This document shows positions 62,501-64,000 of a stretch of 64,000 nucleotides of DNA, in pieces. Location: positions 73,126,520-73,190,519 of the forward strand of contig NC_058339.1 in the NCBI RefSeq assembly GCF_905475395.1, in the 5' to 3' direction. A model generated the notes under the pieces. That model was not told the origin of the DNA. It saw only the letters and a list, made by a program, of their open reading frames with translations, and ran no database searches. A program made the translations under genes and the position numbers. Within the stretch, counting starts at the first letter, position 1; each line of letters starts with the position of its first letter. Source of the stretch: Chrysoperla carnea (taxonomy: Eukaryota; Arthropoda; Insecta; Neuroptera; Chrysopidae).

Positions 62501-64000
62501 AATAATCGACTACAGGTTTCTACTCTTGAGCATAGAATGTTTAGGTAAGTACAACGGTGGATCCAGAGTCAGGGGGAAATTCTTATAAGGCGTCTGATTT
62601 CCAGGGGTAAAAATTGACGTTCAAGAAATGTGATTTTAGTAAAAGAAACCTCTATAGTAATATAATAATTATTAGTAGTAGCAGAACTAAATTAAAAAAG
62701 GTTTCATTCAAGCTTTACATAAAAAAGATTTGATTTTGCTAATGGGTCCGAGAGTGTTGCCATTTGTCAACCGGTTTCTGGCACACAGCCCACATGAAAA
62801 ATTTGGGTGCAAAGCCTATCTGTTTCGGGAGAGATATGCTCTGGCGTCGACAAAATCCTGTAGTTTCATTTCTAATAAAACTTATTACAGGTAGCTCGTA
62901 AGAAGAACATAAAGGGCCTACAAGTTTAAGCTGGAGAGCCTCAAATACGATATTCCTTTTATTTCATTATTGTAAAATCGATTTTTTCTAAAAATCTATC
63001 CGCCTAGAAAAAGTACTAGCATACTTTTTTTGTAATTTGTTAAAAGCTGATTAAAACCCCCAACTAACCCCCCCCCAACCCCCATAAAAGAGGGTTAGGT
63101 ACGCCCCTGAGAGGTCGACTTTTTTTTACAAAGTGTTACAACCTAATAAACAACTGTGGAAAATTTCAAAGATGCATTAATTTTTTCTTTATTATTATGA
63201 TATTCTATTTAATTTTATTAGACTTGTTACCTACTTTTAAATTATTATAATTTTTCTAGAACGTATTTAGAAGATTGCCTGGGAAACGGTCGACCATTAT
63301 TAATCGAAGATATCGATATTGAAATCGATCCAGTACTTGATAATGTACTAGAAAAAAATTTTATTAAATCTGGAACAATTGAAAAAGTTATGATAGGCGA
63401 TAAAGAATGTGACGTAATGCCTGGTTTTATGTTATACATAACTACAAAATTACCAAATCCTGTTTATTCACCAGAAATCAGTGCAAAAACATCTATCATC
63501 GATTTTGCGGTAACAATGTGTGGTCTCGAGGATCAATTGTTAGGACGAATCATTTCAATGGAAAAATGTGATTTAGAAGAGGAACGATTCTCTTTGTTTG
63601 AATGCGTTATCGCTCTTCAATTAAAAATGAAAGAACTGCAAACAAGTTTACTGGACCGATTAAATTCGATTGAAGGACCATTAGTGGAAGATGAAACTTT
63701 AAAAAATATCCTACAAACTACAAAAGATACGTCACGGGAATTAGATTACAAATTAGAAATTTCTGCTATAACAGACAGAAAAATTCGTACGGCTCAAGCA
63801 GAATTTCGAGCAGTGGCAGCACGGGGCTCAATGTTGTACTTTTTAATTGTTGAAATGTCAAACGTAAATGTTATGTATCAAAATTCGTTAAAACAATTTT
63901 TACAACTCTTCGATAGTTCGATAACGAAAAGTGAGAAATCTCCCGATACTGAAGAACGAATTAATATTATATTAAAGTATTTAACGCGAGAAGTATGGCG
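30970..64000 (+). CDS. DNAH5: Axonemal outer-arm dynein heavy chain, DNAH5/DNAH8 class (3' end cut by window)
   Basis: Twenty-six exons: 30970-31002, 32182-32860, 34036-34487, 35622-35729, 36457-36579, 36910-37391, 37743-38223, 39259-39447, 40304-41089, 42091-42327, 42665-42906, 43823-44009, 44259-44540, 45765-46250, 47241-47540, 48108-48399, 49520-50040, 51823-53101, 53762-54268, 55089-55360, 56255-56695, 57747-58657, 59457-60198, 60580-61416, 62144-62544 and 63260 to the edge. All joins keep frame, giving about 4,003 of roughly 4,600 residues with no stop or frameshift. The start [11 protein letters not shown] is the only in-frame ATG before the first donor. The chain drives outer-arm force in motile cilia and sperm flagella. 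Tail, linker, AAA1-AAA4, stalk and part of AAA5 are described in separate entries. Agreement with DNAH5 is strong throughout (for example [14 protein letters not shown] and [14 protein letters not shown]). DNAH8 is the close alternative, and Drosophila has both types. Introns hold many mobile-element remnants. Confidence 0.95.
31297..31740 (+). mobile_element. Repeat family A, 5' two-thirds
   Basis: CAATTGACCGAGTTAATTG opens it. It continues through AATTTGCGCCCTCGCGGGTA, GGTTTACAAGATGGGTCCTG and TTTTTGAGTTATCGTGTTGG. It stops where other copies continue into the AATTAGGTGATTT block. Dynein intron 1. Confidence 0.65.
33228..33420 (+). repeat. Repeat family A 5' fragment joined to a family D tail
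   Basis: AATTGACTCAGTTAATTGTT and TTGAAATACCCTG are the family A start. From about 33340, GATTGGCTAACTATAAAATG and AGCTATTAACCATAATA are family D tail blocks (compare 53590-53660). Dynein intron 2. Confidence 0.5.
35082..35576. mobile_element. Foldback family C, copy 3, with TA-flanked ends
   Basis: It starts CAGGATGATTTTTTAAGTTG and ends AACTTAAAAAAGCACCCTG, flanked by TA on both sides. This fits a Tc1/mariner-type MITE. The arms pair across about 490 bp. Dynein intron 3. Confidence 0.6.
38520..39215. mobile_element. Foldback family D, full copy
   Basis: The left arm (38600-38790) and right arm (39000-39180) mirror each other: TTTAGATCCTAAAAGATAAG, GAAAGTTGTACCTCATA and AGCTTTCGGAGGAAATGCGA against TCACATTTCCTCCGAAAGCT, GAGAATCAACTTTC and TTTTTAGGATCTAAATTGGC. 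Dynein intron 7. Confidence 0.7.
39488..40245. mobile_element. 758 bp palindromic MITE with TA target-site duplication
   Basis: The left end is CAGTGTGTCGCATTTAAGAT and the right end is its mirror ATCTTAAATGCGACACACGG, each flanked by TA. The arms pair along about 350 bases each (TTGTCCAG, TAAATTATCAA, CCATGTACCGATTT, CAGAGAAGGTTAAAGA and mirrors) with few mismatches around a short centre. There is no ORF. The structure fits a non-autonomous Tc1/mariner-type element in dynein intron 8. Confidence 0.8.
41130..41580 (+). pseudogene. hAT element remnant, copy 2
   Basis: The non-coding part at 41130-41280 matches 56880-57010 (TGCAGTCATTTATG, GTCAGCTGTTC). At 41475 the plus strand reads [16 protein letters not shown], then in a second frame [11 protein letters not shown] (to 41572). 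These are the two halves of the hAT C-terminus with the middle lost. Dynein intron 9. Confidence 0.65.
42372..42645 (-). mobile_element. tRNA-derived SINE
   Basis: On the minus strand a tRNA-like head has box A-like TGGTTAATTACCCG (42638-42625) and box B GGTTCGATTCC (42601-42591), 23 bases apart. It is followed by a body containing GGCTGTGATGGGCTGGTGTA, GCACGAAGGAGGTTTACCCA and AAACACATATATGGTATCAC. The ends and target duplication were not resolved. Dynein intron 10. Confidence 0.65.
43205..43790 (-). pseudogene. LINE fragment: RNase H end and 3' domain
   Basis: The minus strand from about 43745 reads [19 protein letters not shown], the RNase H motif GHxGxxGNExAD. After a stop and a frame change, 43608-43216 carries [20 protein letters not shown] followed by a PTC and an ETSLHVxC-like block ([10 protein letters not shown]), typical of I/R1-group LINEs with a C-terminal RNase H. 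Dead copy in dynein intron 11. Confidence 0.7.
44890..45620 (-). pseudogene. Second LINE RNase H fragment
   Basis: On the minus strand [12 protein letters not shown] (first RNase H catalytic Asp) is at about 45577-45542. [17 protein letters not shown] is at about 45293-45243. Stops break the frame between them. It overlaps the RNase H part of the copy at 43.2-43.8 kb, so the two are independent insertions. Dynein intron 13. Confidence 0.65.
45765..50040 (+). CDS. DNAH5: Dynein heavy chain: linker region (exons 14-17)
   Basis: Residues about 1,428-1,960. The linker swings across the AAA ring and makes the power stroke. Conserved blocks: [81 protein letters not shown] (across exons 16/17), [25 protein letters not shown] and [13 protein letters not shown]. 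Joins are phase 0 except exon 16/17 (phase 1). Confidence 0.93.
46758..47225 (+). repeat. Repeat family A, partial
   Basis: TTGTTAATTGTTGAAATATC at 46780 and the later blocks ACAAAAGTTGTTTATTTTTA, AAGGGTTTACAAGATGGGTC and TTTTTCGTTTTTGTGTTAT are family A. The central part is replaced by unrelated AT-rich sequence. It ends about 15 bases before dynein exon 15. Confidence 0.55.
48010..48070. repeat. 23-base hairpin in dynein intron 15
   Basis: Arms 48010-48032 and 48048-48070 pair with one mismatch (GTTTATAAAGTTGGAATTGT against its mirror). The loop is 15 bases. It may be a small internal remnant of a MITE. Confidence 0.6.
49020..49470. repeat. Foldback family I, copy 2 (larger)
   Basis: Mirrored blocks: TCTAAAAATTCTGAAACATT, AAAAAGTATGAAAAGAT, TAGACTCTTCTAGAAGACTT and TTCTGAAAAAAGACTTATTC. 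A second smaller mirror, CCAGAACAGATTTATTTC against GAAATAAATCTGTTCTGGAA, closes the right side. Dynein intron 16. Confidence 0.6.
50260..50790 (+). repeat. Degenerate dispersed insect repeat
   Basis: It starts with CTAGCAGATACCCGCTTGCT. It passes through CCCATACAAATTTGCCCC, CACCCCCTTAGGAGTAT and TTTCAGGTCTCTACGATCTG, and ends GCTGTGCGTTGATCCATCAG followed by TCAGTTAACAG. I recall a non-coding repeat of this kind (ending GCTGTGCGTTGATAGATCAG then TCAGTCAG) from insect genomes. No ORF. Dynein intron 17. Confidence 0.5.
51823..55360 (+). CDS. DNAH5: Dynein heavy chain: AAA1 and AAA2 (exons 18-20)
   Basis: Exon 18 is the largest (1,279 nt). AAA1 carries Walker A GPAGTGKT at 52051-52074 (residue about 2,037) and Walker B CFDEFNRI at 52201; this is the main ATPase site. 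AAA2 carries GPSGAGKTT at 52897-52923 (residue about 2,319), with [20 protein letters not shown] in exon 19. Exon 20 adds an acidic patch ([12 protein letters not shown]) between AAA2 and AAA3 that varies between dyneins. Confidence 0.96.
53290..53660. mobile_element. Repeat family D, partial
   Basis: GATTTCGGAGGAAATGTGAC, TTTCAAGGGCAATAGAAGGC, GACAAATGACCTTTTATC and CATAATAAATTGGGCCACCC match family D. It is followed by a TA dinucleotide run. Dynein intron 18. Confidence 0.6.
55597..56245 (+). mobile_element. Repeat family A, near full-length copy
   Basis: It runs from GTGAAAACAAACAATTGACT through GCGCCCTCACGGATAAACGA, GGTTTACAAGATGAGTTCTA, TTTTTGAGTTATCGGGTTGA and TAGCATCAATATTTTTAAGC to ATATACATATGGTATAAAA. 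It ends about 10 bases before the acceptor of dynein exon 21, so its tail sits where the branch point and polypyrimidine tract should be. Confidence 0.7.
56255..60198 (+). CDS. DNAH5: Dynein heavy chain: AAA3 and AAA4 (exons 21-23)
   Basis: AAA3 has the P-loop GEQGSAKTV at 56453-56479 (residue about 2,713) and Walker [14 protein letters not shown]4 has GVGGSGKQS at 58602-58628 (residue about 3,079), followed across the exon 22/23 join by Walker B-type [40 protein letters not shown] and [13 protein letters not shown] are classic dynein blocks. AAA3 and AAA4 are regulatory nucleotide sites. Confidence 0.95.
56790..57415 (+). pseudogene. hAT element remnant, copy 3
   Basis: The non-coding part (GGAGGGCTGAAAAGTTGACA, AATGCAGCCATTTATG) is followed by [14 protein letters not shown] and a stop at about 57299-57343. 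[19 protein letters not shown] follows at 57352-57410. The same motifs occur in hAT copies 1 and 2. The element is broken. Dynein intron 21. Confidence 0.65.
58990..59225 (-). repeat. tRNA-like SINE head split by an insertion, next to a family A tail
   Basis: On the minus strand, box A-like TGGCTAACGC (59219-59210) is followed by AGTTCCTGCACTACGAG. About 85 bases of AT-rich sequence come next, then CTCAGTGCCTAGAGGTCC and box B GGGTTCGACTC (59087-59077). Beyond it (58995-59060) lies the family A 3' block (CACCAATGCCAAAATTTTGT, TTTTTAAGCGTTACAAGC). Dynein intron 22. Confidence 0.5.
60580..61416 (+). CDS. DNAH5: Dynein heavy chain: stalk and microtubule-binding domain (exon 24)
   Basis: Residues about 3,345-3,623, almost the whole stalk in one exon. 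Coiled coil 1 begins [18 protein letters not shown]. The microtubule-binding tip includes [20 protein letters not shown]. Coiled coil 2 includes [20 protein letters not shown] and later [17 protein letters not shown]. Confidence 0.95.
61555..61770. repeat. Foldback family I, copy 3
   Basis: TCCTTGATGGAAAAAATATT then TTGAAGAAAGAATAAG on the left mirrors CTTATTCTTTTTTCAAATA then TTTTTTCCACCAGGGA on the right, about 35-base ends. The inner TTCTCAACGTTTTCGGACT is shared with 16020-16215. Dynein intron 24. Confidence 0.65.
62144..64000 (+). CDS. DNAH5: Dynein heavy chain: AAA5 start (exons 25-26, open at the edge)
   Basis: Exon 25 opens [20 protein letters not shown] and contains [14 protein letters not shown] and [14 protein letters not shown]. 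Exon 26 contains [40 protein letters not shown] and [13 protein letters not shown], and is still open at 64000. AAA6 and the C-terminus (about 600 residues) lie beyond the window. Confidence 0.95.

Overview
The window comes from an AT-rich animal nuclear genome, almost certainly an insect. Genes are split by spliceosomal GT-AG introns, two TCAGT initiator motifs lie upstream of the histone gene, and the introns and gaps are packed with foldback elements (MITE-like), hAT remnants, LINE RNase H remnants and tRNA-derived SINE pieces. The species cannot be fixed from the sequence.

Layout from left to right. (1) 1.2-3.1 kb, plus strand: a replacement histone H3.3 gene with a 5'UTR intron and one coding intron. 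(2) 6.1-8.9 kb, minus strand: a three-exon SWI/SNF (BAP/PBAP) subunit of the BAF60/SMARCD family. (3) 9.5 kb, plus strand: an intact tRNA-His(GTG). (4) 11.8-26.7 kb, minus strand: a 13-exon gene for a 914-residue protein with six C2H2 zinc fingers and Asn/His/Ser-rich tails; I did not recognise its orthologue. (5) 27-31 kb: about 4.3 kb without genes, holding repeats. (6) 31.0-64.0 kb, plus strand, running off the right edge: 26 exons of an axonemal outer-arm dynein heavy chain of the DNAH5/DNAH8 class. About 4,003 residues are open and in frame, from the start Met through tail, linker, AAA1-AAA4, stalk and into AAA5.

Exon joins were built by hand. Every join keeps frame and uses GT-AG borders, and the H3.3 and dynein joins also agree with the known proteins. 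The genes are unrelated in function: two chromatin genes, a tRNA, a presumed DNA-binding protein and a ciliary or sperm-tail motor. I see no operon-like or cluster logic and no convincing new gene system.

The unusual material is in the non-coding DNA. It includes a 5S rRNA-derived stretch with an intact-looking box A inside a long foldback, a 758 bp palindromic element with TA flanks, a foldback carrying three copies of a 20-bp perfect palindrome, one foldback nested inside another, a tRNA-like SINE head split by an insertion, and a dispersed non-coding repeat family (family A here) with at least seven full or partial copies.
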